Assembly (NCBI RefSeq): GCF_009913235.1
Contig: NZ_CP047897.1
Span: 3,471,001-3,535,000, forward strand
DNA from: Nibribacter ruber
Lineage (GTDB): Bacteria > Bacteroidota > Bacteroidia > Cytophagales > Hymenobacteraceae
Reading direction: 5' to 3'
Length of the DNA: 64,000 nt
In this document: in pieces, positions 42,960-51,585 of the stretch
Layout of the letters: the number at the start of each line of letters is the position of its first letter
How positions within the stretch are numbered: the stretch's first letter is position 1
Translations under genes and position numbers: made by a program
Notes under the pieces: generated by a model
Database searches by the model: none
Told to the model about the DNA's origin: nothing
Seen by the model: only the letters and a program-made list of their open reading frames with translations

Positions 42960-45566
42960 ATGGTTAACACGCTTATTGGTGATGTAGGGCATATTAGTGT
43001 GATTGTCGCGTTTGTGGCAGCATTGGTGTCTTCTTTTTCCTTCTTCTTCGCCTCCAGGGCAAACTCTTTAGAAAGTGACCAGGCCGCCTGGCGCAAAATG
43101 GCCCGCGGGGCTTTCTTTGTGCATGCCCTGGCCGTGGTGGGTATTATCTTCGCGCTGTTCAACATCATTCACGAGCACCGCTACGAGTACCATTACGCCT
43201 GGAGTCATTCCTCCAACCACCTGCCGGTGCATTTCATGATCTCCTGCTTCTGGGAAGGCCAGGAAGGGTCTTTCCTGCTCTGGATTTTCTGGCACGCAGT
43301 GTTGGGCTTGATTCTGATCAAATACGCTAAGAAGTGGGAAAGCCCGGTGATGGCAGTTTTCTCCTTCGTGCAGCTATTCTTGACGTCCATGATTCTGGGC
43401 GTGGTGATAGGTGACTTCAAGCTGGGTAGCTCTCCGTTCATCCTCATGCGTGATTTCATGACAGATGCGCCGGTGTTCCAGATGGACCCTAACTTCATAC
43501 CAAAAGACGGCACGGGTCTGAACCCGCTGTTGCAGAACTACTGGATGGTGATTCACCCGCCGGTGTTGTTCCTGGGCTTCGCGGCTACCCTGGTGCCGTT
43601 TGCGTTTGCCATTGCCGGTCTCTGGAAAAAAGACTTCTCTTCCTGGACCAGACCAGCCTTGCCTTGGGCCCTGTTTGCCGCCGGTATCTTAGGTTTGGGG
43701 ATCATGATGGGAGCCTACTGGGCCTATGAAACCCTCAACTTTGGCGGGTACTGGAACTGGGATCCGGTAGAAAACGCGGTGTACATTCCTTGGTTGGTCC
43801 TGGTAGGTGCTATCCATACCTTGTTGGCCTACCGCAAGAGCAAGACCGCCTTGCGTGCCACCTTTATTCTGTTCATCACCTCGTTCGTACTTATTCTGTA
43901 CGCTACTTTCTTGACGCGTAGCGGTATCCTGGGTAATGCCTCTGTGCACTCCTTTACAGATTTAGGGATGTCTGGTCAGCTATTCACGTACTTGGCAGCG
44001 TTCCTGGTATTATCCATAGCTCTGTTGGTGTACCGCTGGAAATACATTCCAACCACAGAAAAAGAAGTGGCCACCTACAACGGCGAGTTCTGGGTGTTTA
44101 TTGGAGCAGCGGTGCTGTGCCTAGGCGCGTTCCAGGTGTTGGTGACTACCTCCATTCCGGTGTACAACTCGTTCATGGGCTTCATTGGCGTGAAAACCAA
44201 CATGGCCCTGCCCGCAGACCAGATTGCGCACTATACTAAGTTCCAGCTGTGGATGGGCGTAGGCATCGCCTTGCTTTCTGGTACGGGTCAATTGCTGTGG
44301 TGGCGAAAGCAGAACAACGGCGAGAGCATTTCAGATGTGTTCACCCTGCCTTTCATCTTCACGGGCCTTTTCACTGCCCTTCTGCTTTTATTGAGCAAAA
44401 CGGGCAACATGGGCCTCGCCGACAAAATCAACAACCCGGTGTATATTGTGGTATTAATTTCGGGCTTGTTCGCCTTCTTCAGCAACCTGCGCGTGCTCTT
44501 TACGCTGTTGCAGTCTAAAGTAGCCATTGCCGGCGGTGCGGTAGCGCACATTGGAGTGGCCCTCATGCTACTGGGTATTCTCTTTTCTTCGGGGTATTCC
44601 AACATCATTTCCAAGAACATGTCTGGGTTGGTATATGCCCGTGAGTTTGGCGATGATATTAACCGTGACAACGTATTGCTGTGGCGCAATGATGCCACAG
44701 ACATGGGCCCGTACAAGGTAACTTACAAAGGCCAGTACCTGGAGGTAGAAAACCTTCCAGAGTATGTGAACAAGCAGATGCTGTTCAGGCTGGCAGATGA
44801 ATACAAGGCAGTGGCCCGTGGTCCGTTGAAAGACGGCGATGAGGTGATTTATAATGCCGGAGATACCATCAACCTTACTTCACCGGAAAACACTTATTAC
44901 CAGGTAGAGTACAAGCACCGTGAAAGCGGTGATACGTTTACCTTGTACCCACGCGCGCAGGTGAATAAAGAGATGGGCCTTTTGGCTTCGCCAGACGTGA
45001 AAATGATGGGCACCAAAGACCTGTACACACACGTTTCTACCATTCCAGACCCCAATGAGGCCAAGGAGTGGGGCGAGATGAAAGAGTATGAGGTGAAGAT
45101 AGGCGACACCCTGTTCATCAATGACTACGTAGCGGTCTTGAAAGGCATTGAAGCCGCCAAAGACACCCTGATGTTGCAACTGAAACCCGGCGATGTGGCT
45201 GTGCAGGCGGACATGCAGATTCTGGGTGAGCGCCGCACGTACCATGCGCACCCCATCTATGCCATCAAAGACCGTATGGTGGGCCGCGTGCCAGAAGAGA
45301 TTGAAGACCTGGGCATGCGCATCATGCTGCTGGAGATCAACCCAGACAAAGGCCGCTTCATCATTGGTATCAACACCACCCAGAAGGACTACATCATCCT
45401 GAAGGCTATGGAGAAACCCTTCATCAGTATTCTCTGGATTGGTACCATCATCATGACCATTGGCTTTACCATGGCCATTGTACGCCATTACAATGACGGC
45501 AAGACCAAAGGTGGCAAAGCAGTGTCTAACAAGAAAACCACCGTCCGGGAAAAGCAGATTGCCTAA
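42960..45566 (+). CDS. ccmF: Cytochrome c haem lyase subunit CcmF (CcsA-like)
   Basis: The 868-residue protein has many membrane helices. The haem-handling WWD motif reads WAYETLNFGGYWNWDPVENA near residues 252-271. Conserved His residues lie around HPPVLFLGF (about 197) and HTLLAYRK. A long periplasmic C-terminal part (about 560-820) precedes a last helix (ISILWIGTIIMTIGFTMAIV). CcmF attaches haem to apocytochromes. A CcmH-like partner is not encoded in this cluster. The start ATG lies 8 bases after the heptad-repeat pair. Confidence 0.94.
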   Translation: MVNTLIGDVGHISVIVAFVAALVSSFSFFFASRANSLESDQAAWRKMARGAFFVHALAVVGIIFALFNIIHEHRYEYHYAWSHSSNHLPVHFMISCFWEGQEGSFLLWIFWHAVLGLILIKYAKKWESPVMAVFSFVQLFLTSMILGVVIGDFKLGSSPFILMRDFMTDAPVFQMDPNFIPKDGTGLNPLLQNYWMVIHPPVLFLGFAATLVPFAFAIAGLWKKDFSSWTRPALPWALFAAGILGLGIMMGAYWAYETLNFGGYWNWDPVENAVYIPWLVLVGAIHTLLAYRKSKTALRATFILFITSFVLILYATFLTRSGILGNASVHSFTDLGMSGQLFTYLAAFLVLSIALLVYRWKYIPTTEKEVATYNGEFWVFIGAAVLCLGAFQVLVTTSIPVYNSFMGFIGVKTNMALPADQIAHYTKFQLWMGVGIALLSGTGQLLWWRKQNNGESISDVFTLPFIFTGLFTALLLLLSKTGNMGLADKINNPVYIVVLISGLFAFFSNLRVLFTLLQSKVAIAGGAVAHIGVALMLLGILFSSGYSNIISKNMSGLVYAREFGDDINRDNVLLWRNDATDMGPYKVTYKGQYLEVENLPEYVNKQMLFRLADEYKAVARGPLKDGDEVIYNAGDTINLTSPENTYYQVEYKHRESGDTFTLYPRAQVNKEMGLLASPDVKMMGTKDLYTHVSTIPDPNEAKEWGEMKEYEVKIGDTLFINDYVAVLKGIEAAKDTLMLQLKPGDVAVQADMQILGERRTYHAHPIYAIKDRMVGRVPEEIEDLGMRIMLLEINPDKGRFIIGINTTQKDYIILKAMEKPFISILWIGTIIMTIGFTMAIVRHYNDGKTKGGKAVSNKKTTVREKQIA

Positions 45567-45585
45567 CCAGATTGCAAACAGATAG

Positions 45586-45622
45586 GAGAGGGAGAACGGG
45601 AAACCGTACTCCCTCTTTTTTT
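45586..45622 (+). terminator. Terminator after ccmF
   Basis: AGAGGGA pairs with TCCCTCT, with an inner ACGG/CCGT pair, followed by seven T residues. Confidence 0.85.
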
Positions 45623-45630
45623 ACCCGTCC

Positions 45631-45668
45631 TGTTTTTGACGAGTTTCCAAGAAAAGAGGCTAAATTCC
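45631..45668. repeat. Decayed 38-bp palindromic repeat
   Basis: The length is kept and both arms are recognisable (TGTTTTTGACGAG ... AAGAGGCTAAATTCC), but many positions differ. It ends 3 bases before the ATG of the next gene. Confidence 0.6.
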
Positions 45669-45671
45669 GGC

Positions 45672-46526
45672 ATGTTACCAGAAACCCAACGCCAGGAAGT
45701 CTCCATCGCTTCACCCAGAGTGGCCCTGATAGGGGCGGGCAACGTTGCCACGCACTTGGCCCAGGGCCTGAAGGCCGCCGGCGTAGACTTAGCCTGGATG
45801 TATAGCCGCACGCAGGCCCACGCCCAGGAGCTGGCGCAAAATGTGGGAGTGCAGGCCATCTCGCACCCAGACTTCACCCAGGCCCCACCCGCAGATGTCT
45901 ATGTGCTGGCAATTCCAGACCAGGCGTTGGCGCAACTAGCGCAGCTGGCCAAATTTCCAGAGCAGACTTTGGTGGTGCATACCTCAGGCGCGCAGCCTTT
46001 GCAGGTGCTAAATGCTCTTGCAGGGGTGAGGAAAGGCGTGTTTTATCCAGTGCAGACGTTCAGCAAGGAGAAGGCCGTGAATTGGAAGAGCATTCCCATT
46101 TGCGTGGAGGCAGAACTGGCTGAAGATGAACAACTGTTAAAGCGCCTGGGCTGCCTTTTGTCTGATCAGGTAGAAGTGCTGCGCGGCGAAGACCGAAAAC
46201 AACTGCACCTGGCCGCCGTCTTTGCCTGTAATTTTACCAACCATTTGTGGGGCATTGCGCAGGAATTGTTGCAGAAGGCGCAGCTGCCTGCTCATTTATT
46301 GGAACCGCTCATGCAGGAGACGCTGGAGAAGGCGCGTCAGTTTCCGCCGTTCACGGTACAGACCGGACCCGCCCAGCGTGGGGATGACAACACCATTCAA
46401 GCACATTTGCAACTGCTGCAAGACGCGCCTCAATACCAGGAGTTGTACCGCGTTCTCACGCACAGCATCCAGACCACCGCCTCTGATTTTGGCTTGTTTT
46501 CTGGAAAACAGGCCAAAAACGACTGA
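45672..46526 (+). CDS. Rossmann-like/DUF2520 domain protein
   Basis: The 284-residue protein from ATG 45672 (MLPETQRQEV) has an N-terminal dinucleotide-binding motif VALIGAGNVATHLAQGL and an F420/NADP-oxidoreductase-like fold (VYVLAIPDQAL, VVHTSGAQPL). A C-terminal helical DUF2520 domain follows (DRKQLHLAAVFACNFTNHLWGIA). It is probably an NAD(P)-dependent reductase of unknown substrate. The longer frame from 45636 starts inside a decayed palindrome and is rejected. The last residues (FGLFSGKQAKND) are encoded by a palindromic repeat, so the native C-terminus has been replaced or extended. Confidence 0.87.
   Translation: MLPETQRQEVSIASPRVALIGAGNVATHLAQGLKAAGVDLAWMYSRTQAHAQELAQNVGVQAISHPDFTQAPPADVYVLAIPDQALAQLAQLAKFPEQTLVVHTSGAQPLQVLNALAGVRKGVFYPVQTFSKEKAVNWKSIPICVEAELAEDEQLLKRLGCLLSDQVEVLRGEDRKQLHLAAVFACNFTNHLWGIAQELLQKAQLPAHLLEPLMQETLEKARQFPPFTVQTGPAQRGDDNTIQAHLQLLQDAPQYQELYRVLTHSIQTTASDFGLFSGKQAKND
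46484..46521. repeat. 38-bp palindromic repeat, copy 14, inside a coding end
   Basis: Arms match 15/18; the left end is changed to TGA. It encodes the C-terminal 12 residues of the DUF2520 protein, and the stop codon TGA follows 2 bases later. Confidence 0.92.
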
Positions 46527-46562
46527 TTCCCTTTTGGATAGGGAAGACAAACCCCGCTTGGT

Positions 46563-46593
46563 TTTGATGGGGGCCGTAGGTTGCCTACCTTTG
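46563..46593 (+). promoter_or_regulatory. Promoter of the ferredoxin gene
   Basis: TTG at 46563-46565 and TACCTTTG at 46586-46593 with about 20 bases between. The ATG at 46618 lies 25 bases downstream. Confidence 0.7.
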
Positions 46594-46617
46594 CACCCTT
46601 AATGAACATTGCCCCAG

Positions 46618-46947
46618 ATGAAAGTCGTCAATATAATATATAAGTTCGAAGACGGTACCCCAGATGAAACCCATCTGGGCGCCGAAGGAGAGTCTGTGCT
46701 GGATGTAGCCCTCAACAACGGAGTACAATTGCAGCATAACTGCGGCGGCGTGTGCGGCTGCAGCACCTGCCATGTCTACATTGAAAGCGGCATGGATGAC
46801 CTGCCCGAAATCACGGACAAGGAAGAGGACTTCATTGACCGCGCGGTGAACCCGCGCATCAACTCCAGGCTTGCGTGCCAGTGCGTGGTGCAAGGTGGCC
46901 AGGACCTGGTGGTTACCATTCCCAAGCAAGATTTCCTAGGACACTAA
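46618..46947 (+). CDS. [2Fe-2S] ferredoxin (adrenodoxin-type)
   Basis: The 109-residue ferredoxin has cluster ligands in NCGGVCGCSTC (C-x5-C-x2-C, first Cys about residue 42) and a fourth Cys in LACQC. VLDVALNNGV and RAVNPRINSRLACQC are typical of the ISC-type adrenodoxin-like family. It delivers electrons in iron-sulfur cluster assembly or to oxygenases. I chose ATG 46618 (MKVVNIIYKF) over an upstream TTG. The IscX gene downstream supports an iron-sulfur role. Confidence 0.93.
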   Translation: MKVVNIIYKFEDGTPDETHLGAEGESVLDVALNNGVQLQHNCGGVCGCSTCHVYIESGMDDLPEITDKEEDFIDRAVNPRINSRLACQCVVQGGQDLVVTIPKQDFLGH

Positions 46948-46950
46948 TTT

Positions 46951-47041
46951 ACAGTGTGCGGTTAACAGTGATTAGTAAACATCGAAAATGATAACTAGTC
47001 ACTCCTTGCTGTTAACTGTTTACTACTAACTGATAACTGTT
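46951..47041. repeat. Inverted pair of ACT heptad blocks (TAACT type)
   Basis: The right block 47011-47041 reads GTTAACT GTTTACT ACTAACT GATAACT GTT, with ACT every 7 bases. The complement of the left block (46951-46980) reads GTTTACT AATCACT GTTAACC GCACACT. They face each other across 30 bases between the ferredoxin and iscX genes; the right block ends at the base before the iscX start codon. Confidence 0.8.
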
Positions 47042-47281
47042 ATGAATACATCATATGAACCGCCTATCAACTGGGCAGACCATGAGGATATTGCCATGGC
47101 GCTTTATGAGAAGTTTGGCGATGAGTTCGGCGAAAGCAAAATCTACCGCATCAGGTTCACAGATCTGCTGGAGTGGATCTTGACCCTGCCTAATTTTGAA
47201 GGAACCCGTGAGCAGGCCAATGAAGGCCACCTGGAGCAGATTCAGGCCGCCTGGGTGTATGAGTGGAGAGACAATCAATAG
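47042..47281 (+). CDS. iscX: Fe-S assembly protein IscX
   Basis: The 79-residue acidic protein contains INWADHEDIAMALYEKFGDE and FTDLLEWILTLPNFEG, the IscX (YfhJ) family pattern. IscX binds IscS and modulates iron supply for cluster assembly. It lies 94 bases after the ferredoxin gene, as in isc operons, though the rest of an isc operon is absent here. Confidence 0.9.
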   Translation: MNTSYEPPINWADHEDIAMALYEKFGDEFGESKIYRIRFTDLLEWILTLPNFEGTREQANEGHLEQIQAAWVYEWRDNQ

Positions 47282-47302
47282 ACTGTTGTAACCCCATTTG
47301 CC

Positions 47303-47797
47303 ATGCAAGCGCTTCCAGACTTCCGGAACATTTCCACCTTCATCTTTGACGTGGACGGCGTGCTCACAGACGGTACCCTCATGTGTTTTTCTACGGGAGA
47401 GCAGGCGCGGTCCTTCAACATCAAGGACGGCTACGCCATCAAGCACGCGCTTAAAAAAGGCTATCGGGTGGCCATCATCTCGGGACGCAATGAGCCGGGC
47501 GTTCGCAAGCGCTTGGAGCAACTGGACATCAAGGACATTTACCTGGGCGTGGAGAACAAACTGGACACCTGCCAGAACTACCTCTACTTCCATGGCATTG
47601 AGCCAGACACGGTGGTGTTCATGGGAGATGACATGCCTGACCTGGAAGTGATGGAATACTGTGGCATTTCGGCGTGCCCGGCAGACGCCGCCATTGACAT
47701 CTGTGACATAAGCCAGTACGTGGCCGCGGCAGAAGGTGGCAAGGGCGCCGCCCGCGAATTGATTGAGATGGTGATGAAATTACAGAAGCGCTGGTAA
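47303..47797 (+). CDS. kdsC: HAD phosphatase, KdsC-like (KDO 8-phosphate phosphatase)
   Basis: The 164-residue HAD enzyme of the C0 type has motif I FDVDGVLTDGTL (about residues 15-26), motif II ISGRNEPG, and motif III/IV FMGDDMPDLEVM. It lacks a cap domain, as tetrameric KdsC does. It removes phosphate from 3-deoxy-manno-octulosonate 8-phosphate for lipopolysaccharide. It starts 21 bases after iscX, so it is probably co-transcribed although the pathways are unrelated. Confidence 0.9.
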   Translation: MQALPDFRNISTFIFDVDGVLTDGTLMCFSTGEQARSFNIKDGYAIKHALKKGYRVAIISGRNEPGVRKRLEQLDIKDIYLGVENKLDTCQNYLYFHGIEPDTVVFMGDDMPDLEVMEYCGISACPADAAIDICDISQYVAAAEGGKGAARELIEMVMKLQKRW

Positions 47798-47908
47798 GAA
47801 ATTTTAGCCGGTTTTCTTTGGTTTTCAAATTATTGTATTGAAAGTTGGTTTTTTTCTAAGAAATCATATATTTACAGTATCATTCATTCTTTCAATTTTT
47901 AATTTCTT

Positions 47909-48103
47909 ATGAAAACAGGAACGGTTAAATTCTTCAACGAATCCAAAGGCTACGGCTTTATCACCGAAGAAGGCACCAATGAGGATTTCTTTGTACACGT
48001 GACAGGCCTCAACGGAATCCAGATCCAACAGCATGACAAAGTGGAATTCGACACCAAAGAAGGTAAAAAAGGCATTAACGCGGTAAACGTAAAAAAACTC
48101 TAA
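47909..48103 (+). CDS. Cold-shock domain protein
   Basis: The 64-residue protein is a single cold-shock domain with RNP1 KGYGFI (about residues 13-18) and RNP2 FFVHV (about 27-31). It binds single-stranded RNA or DNA as an RNA chaperone. The 111-base gap before it is AT-rich and probably includes a leader. A strong terminator follows. Confidence 0.95.
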   Translation: MKTGTVKFFNESKGYGFITEEGTNEDFFVHVTGLNGIQIQQHDKVEFDTKEGKKGINAVNVKKL

Positions 48104-48139
48104 TTACCGCTTTCGCATACCCATTTTGTGAACTCTTCT

Positions 48140-48166
48140 AAAAGCCCCTGCTCTAGGGGCTTTTTT
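48140..48166 (+). terminator. Terminator after the cold-shock gene
   Basis: AAAAGCCCC pairs with GGGGCTTTT and is followed by TT. It lies 36 bases past the stop. Confidence 0.85.
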
Positions 48167-48221
48167 CATTTGTGCCGCCTTTGCCGTACCTTTCCCGCGT
48201 CTATCTGCGTTTGTCTGCACG

Positions 48222-49067
48222 GTGAAAAATCTCCTGTCTCTAATTCGGTTTCCCAATCTGATGATCATGCTGCTCACGCAGGTGCTGGTGCGGTTGTGTT
48301 TGGTATTTCCAGAACGGAGCCTGGCCAAGTCGTTTACCTGGCCGTTTGGGGTGCTGCTGCTGGCTACCTTCTGCATTGGCGCGGCTGGCTATATCATCAA
48401 TGACTACTATGACCTTAAGATAGACCGCATCAACAAGCCAGAGCGCATTGTGGTGGGCAAGGGCCTTACCCGCAGAAAAGCCATGATGCTGCACCTGTAC
48501 CTCTCCCTGGTCAGCGTGACGCTGGGTGCCTTGCTGGGCTGGCGCATTGGCCTGGTCTACCTGGGCACGGGACTGTTGTTGTGGGGGTATTCGGCGCAGT
48601 TGAAGAAGCGCCCGCTGGTGGGCAATATAACCGTGGCCTTGCTAGCGGGCGCCATGGTGCTGGTGGTGCCCTTGCAGGCGGGCCAGCCGTCCCTGGCTGC
48701 GTGGGCGTACGGCGTGTTTGCCTTTTTGGTGACGTTGATTAGGGAAATCATCAAAGACATGGAAGACGTGCAGGGCGATGCCTCTTTCAGGTGTGAGACG
48801 CTGCCTATCCTGCTGGGACTACCCAAGACCAAGTGGGTGCTGTACTTTCTGCTGGTGTGTTTCTGGGTCTTTACCGCGGCCGTGATGGTGCATGAGTGGG
48901 AATCCAGACTGCTGGTGGTTTATCTGTTCATTGGCGTGGTATTGCCGTCTCTGGTGCTTCTGCGCCAACTCTTCTACGCTGACCGGAAGCGCGACTTTGC
49001 GCAGTTAAGCTGGCTCTGCAAGGGCATCATGGTAACGGGCATCTTGTCTATGCTAGTGTGGCACTAG
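48222..49067 (+). CDS. UbiA-type prenyltransferase (geranylgeranylglycerol-phosphate geranylgeranyltransferase-like)
   Basis: The 281-residue membrane enzyme has about eight helices. The two Asp-rich motifs are NDYYDLKID (about residues 61-69) and DMEDVQGD (about 184-191), which bind magnesium and the prenyl diphosphate. The family includes digeranylgeranylglyceryl phosphate synthase, which is how Bacteroidota homologues are usually named, but the true acceptor is unknown. The start is GTG at 48222 (GTG AAA AAT CTC). The stop codon is immediately followed by palindrome copy 15. Confidence 0.88.
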   Translation: MKNLLSLIRFPNLMIMLLTQVLVRLCLVFPERSLAKSFTWPFGVLLLATFCIGAAGYIINDYYDLKIDRINKPERIVVGKGLTRRKAMMLHLYLSLVSVTLGALLGWRIGLVYLGTGLLLWGYSAQLKKRPLVGNITVALLAGAMVLVVPLQAGQPSLAAWAYGVFAFLVTLIREIIKDMEDVQGDASFRCETLPILLGLPKTKWVLYFLLVCFWVFTAAVMVHEWESRLLVVYLFIGVVLPSLVLLRQLFYADRKRDFAQLSWLCKGIMVTGILSMLVWH

Positions 49068-49105
49068 CGTTTTTGGCCTGGTTTCCTGAAAAGAGGCCAA
49101 AAACG
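49068..49105. repeat. 38-bp palindromic repeat, copy 15
   Basis: Arms match 16/18. It begins at the base after the prenyltransferase stop and ends 24 bases before the porZ ATG. Confidence 0.92.
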
Positions 49106-49129
49106 GCTGTAAACTGTGTATCTTTACAT

Positions 49130-51436
49130 ATGGCGCTTTCTTCTGCAAAGTTCTGGGCGAGTCTATTCTGGGTTTGGCTGCTGGCGTTGGGAGCCCAGGC
49201 CCAAACCTCCACGCTGCCCATCGGCTCTTGGCAGCTGCATGTGCCCAACAACCGCGCCAAGGCCCTCACAGAAACGCCCAATTCCGTTTATGTAGCCACC
49301 GAAGACGGTTTCTTCCGGCTGGCCAAGGAAGACAACCACCTGCAAATCTTAACCCGCACCGATGGCTTCAGTGATGTGAATCTGAGCAGCGTGCGGTATG
49401 ACTCGGCGGCGGCTACGCTGGTGGTGGCCTATGAGAACACCAACCTGGACCTGGTGCAGGACGGCAAAATCAAGAACCTCACAGACCTGCTGCGCAAGCA
49501 ACTACCTGGCATAAAAACCATCTACCATCTATACACGCACCAGAAGAAAGCCTACCTCTCCACGTCGTTCGGGTTGGTGGTGATTGACCTGGTGAAGCTG
49601 GAAGTGAAAGACACCTATGCCAACCTGGGTCCGCAGGGCGAAGGTGTTCAGGTCTACAGTTCCACCATCCTTCAAGACAGCTTGTTTATTGCCTCTTCCT
49701 CTGGGGTCATGGTCGCGGCTTTGCAAAATGCTAACCTGCTGGACTACAGAAACTGGCGGCGGTTTGGCCCCGCGCAAGGCTTGCCTGCCCAAGGTACAAG
49801 TAACGCCAGAACCTTAGCGGCTTTTCAGGGGAAGGTGTACGTGGGCATGAATGGCAGCGGGCTCTATCAATACCAGAACAATGCCTGGCAGAAGGCCCCT
49901 TTCTCTACACCAGACAACCAGTTTGCCTCTCTAGAAACCAACGGCGTGAAGCTGGTGCTGGCCAGCGGTATCGCCGTTCTGGAAGTCAATGCTAATAATG
50001 AGGCCATTATCTATACAAATTCTTCCCTTGCCTCGGTGCGCATGGCTATTCCGGCCAAAGATGGGGGCATTTGGGTAGCGGATTATGTGAACGGGTTGGT
50101 GCAGCTTAAGAATAACACGGTACAAGTGTTTGCGCCCAACGGCCCCGCGTTTGTAGATGTGTTCAGCTTGTACGCAGATAAGGACACGCTCACGGTGCTG
50201 GGCGGGGGCTTTAATCAATCCTATTTACAGGCCGGTTCCAACGCAGGATTCTACCAGTACCAGAACGGCCAGTGGACCAGCTACAACCGGTTCAGCGGCG
50301 GCGCTTTCCCTGGCCATGTGCGGGATTTGGTGGCTGCCGTGCGTAACCCGGTGACCGGCAAGTTCTATCTGGCCAGCTACGGCGGCGGCCTGCTGGAATG
50401 GGACGGCTTGAACAAAGTGACTCTTTACAATGAAACCAACAGCCCACTGCGCAGCGCCATTCCCGGTAACCAGGATTTCGTGCGCATAACCAGTCTGGCG
50501 GTAGATTCAGAGGGCCACGTGTGGGTGGTGAACAGAAACCAACAGGCCAACGCGCCCGGCTTGTTTGAGCTGCTGCCAGACGGCACCTGGAAATCCCATC
50601 CCTTCAATTTCCCTTTCAGCAACGCCTTAGATAAGATCCTGATTGACAACGAAGGCTACAAATGGCTCACCGTGAGCACCAACGCCCCCGGCGCCGGCCT
50701 GGTGGTGTACAATGACCTTGACAAAACCTACCGGTACATTGGTGGCCCCGGCGAAGGCGGCCTGCCCGGAGCGCAGGTGTACAGCATGGCCCTGGACAAC
50801 AAAGGCGAAATCTGGGTGGGTACCGGAGCGGGCGTAGCCGTGTTTAGCAGTGGGGCAGAGGTGTTTTCTTCTGGCGGTTCTGCGGCTTATCTTCCCATTT
50901 ATGAACGCCGGCCCTTGCTGCAAGGCCAGGTGGTGCGCAGCATTGCCGTAGACGGGGCCAACCGCAAATGGATGGGCACTGACAACGGCGTATGGCTCTT
51001 CAGTGAGACCGGCGAGGAGCTGGTTGCCAACTTTACCACCAAGAACAGCCCGCTGCCTTCAGACAAGATCAGAGACATTGCCATCAACCATGGCACCGGC
51101 GAGGTGTTCATAGGGACGGAGGCCGGCGTGGCCGCCTACAGAGGCACTGCCACCAAGACCGAGACCATTAACAAAGACTGTCTGCAGGTGTTTCCTAATC
51201 CGGTGAGGGCGGGCTATACGGGCTCCATTGGCATCTCAGGGCTGCCCAACAACGGCTGGGTAAAGATCACAGACACAAGCGGCAAACTGGTCTTTGAAGG
51301 GCGCTCCAACGGCGGAACCTTCGTCTGGAACGGCCGCGACTACAACGGCAGCAAGGCCAAGCCCGGGGTCTACCTGGTACTGGCGGGCTCTGAAGACGGC
51401 AGTGAGACCTGTTCTGCCAAAATTGCCGTACAATAA
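49130..51436 (+). CDS. porZ: Type IX secretion system protein PorZ
   Basis: The 768-residue protein has a signal peptide (cut near GAQAQ, residue 25). Two seven-bladed beta-propellers are made of two-component-regulator-propeller repeats (AKALTETPNSVYVATEDGFFRL, YSMALDNKGEIWVGTGAGVAVF, RSIAVDGANRKWMGTDNGVWLF). The C-terminal domain is of type A (LQVFPNPVRAGYTGSIGISG ... GVYLVLAG). PorZ is part of the surface attachment complex of the type IX system and handles the anionic LPS substrate. The start at 49130 is chosen over 49058, which would put a palindrome in the signal peptide. recO downstream matches the usual porZ-recO order. Confidence 0.9.
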   Translation: MALSSAKFWASLFWVWLLALGAQAQTSTLPIGSWQLHVPNNRAKALTETPNSVYVATEDGFFRLAKEDNHLQILTRTDGFSDVNLSSVRYDSAAATLVVAYENTNLDLVQDGKIKNLTDLLRKQLPGIKTIYHLYTHQKKAYLSTSFGLVVIDLVKLEVKDTYANLGPQGEGVQVYSSTILQDSLFIASSSGVMVAALQNANLLDYRNWRRFGPAQGLPAQGTSNARTLAAFQGKVYVGMNGSGLYQYQNNAWQKAPFSTPDNQFASLETNGVKLVLASGIAVLEVNANNEAIIYTNSSLASVRMAIPAKDGGIWVADYVNGLVQLKNNTVQVFAPNGPAFVDVFSLYADKDTLTVLGGGFNQSYLQAGSNAGFYQYQNGQWTSYNRFSGGAFPGHVRDLVAAVRNPVTGKFYLASYGGGLLEWDGLNKVTLYNETNSPLRSAIPGNQDFVRITSLAVDSEGHVWVVNRNQQANAPGLFELLPDGTWKSHPFNFPFSNALDKILIDNEGYKWLTVSTNAPGAGLVVYNDLDKTYRYIGGPGEGGLPGAQVYSMALDNKGEIWVGTGAGVAVFSSGAEVFSSGGSAAYLPIYERRPLLQGQVVRSIAVDGANRKWMGTDNGVWLFSETGEELVANFTTKNSPLPSDKIRDIAINHGTGEVFIGTEAGVAAYRGTATKTETINKDCLQVFPNPVRAGYTGSIGISGLPNNGWVKITDTSGKLVFEGRSNGGTFVWNGRDYNGSKAKPGVYLVLAGSEDGSETCSAKIAVQ

Positions 51437-51479
51437 CCATTGTCAGAGCCAGCTGAAGAAGGGGACTAACAGATGCTCT

Positions 51480-51517
51480 CGTTTTTGGCTTGTTTCCTGG
51501 AAAATAGCCTAAAAACG
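51480..51517. repeat. 38-bp palindromic repeat, copy 16
   Basis: Arms match 13/18. It lies 43 bases after porZ and 68 bases before recO. Confidence 0.9.
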
Positions 51518-51585
51518 GTTTAACGCAGAAAACAGAAACCTGACAACCAACCCAAACGCAGTTTAGATTCTATACCGCCTACCAC

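Noticed and set aside
49058-49129. Upstream start of porZ
   Set aside because: It would place translated palindrome sequence before the signal peptide; ATG 49130 gives a normal one.
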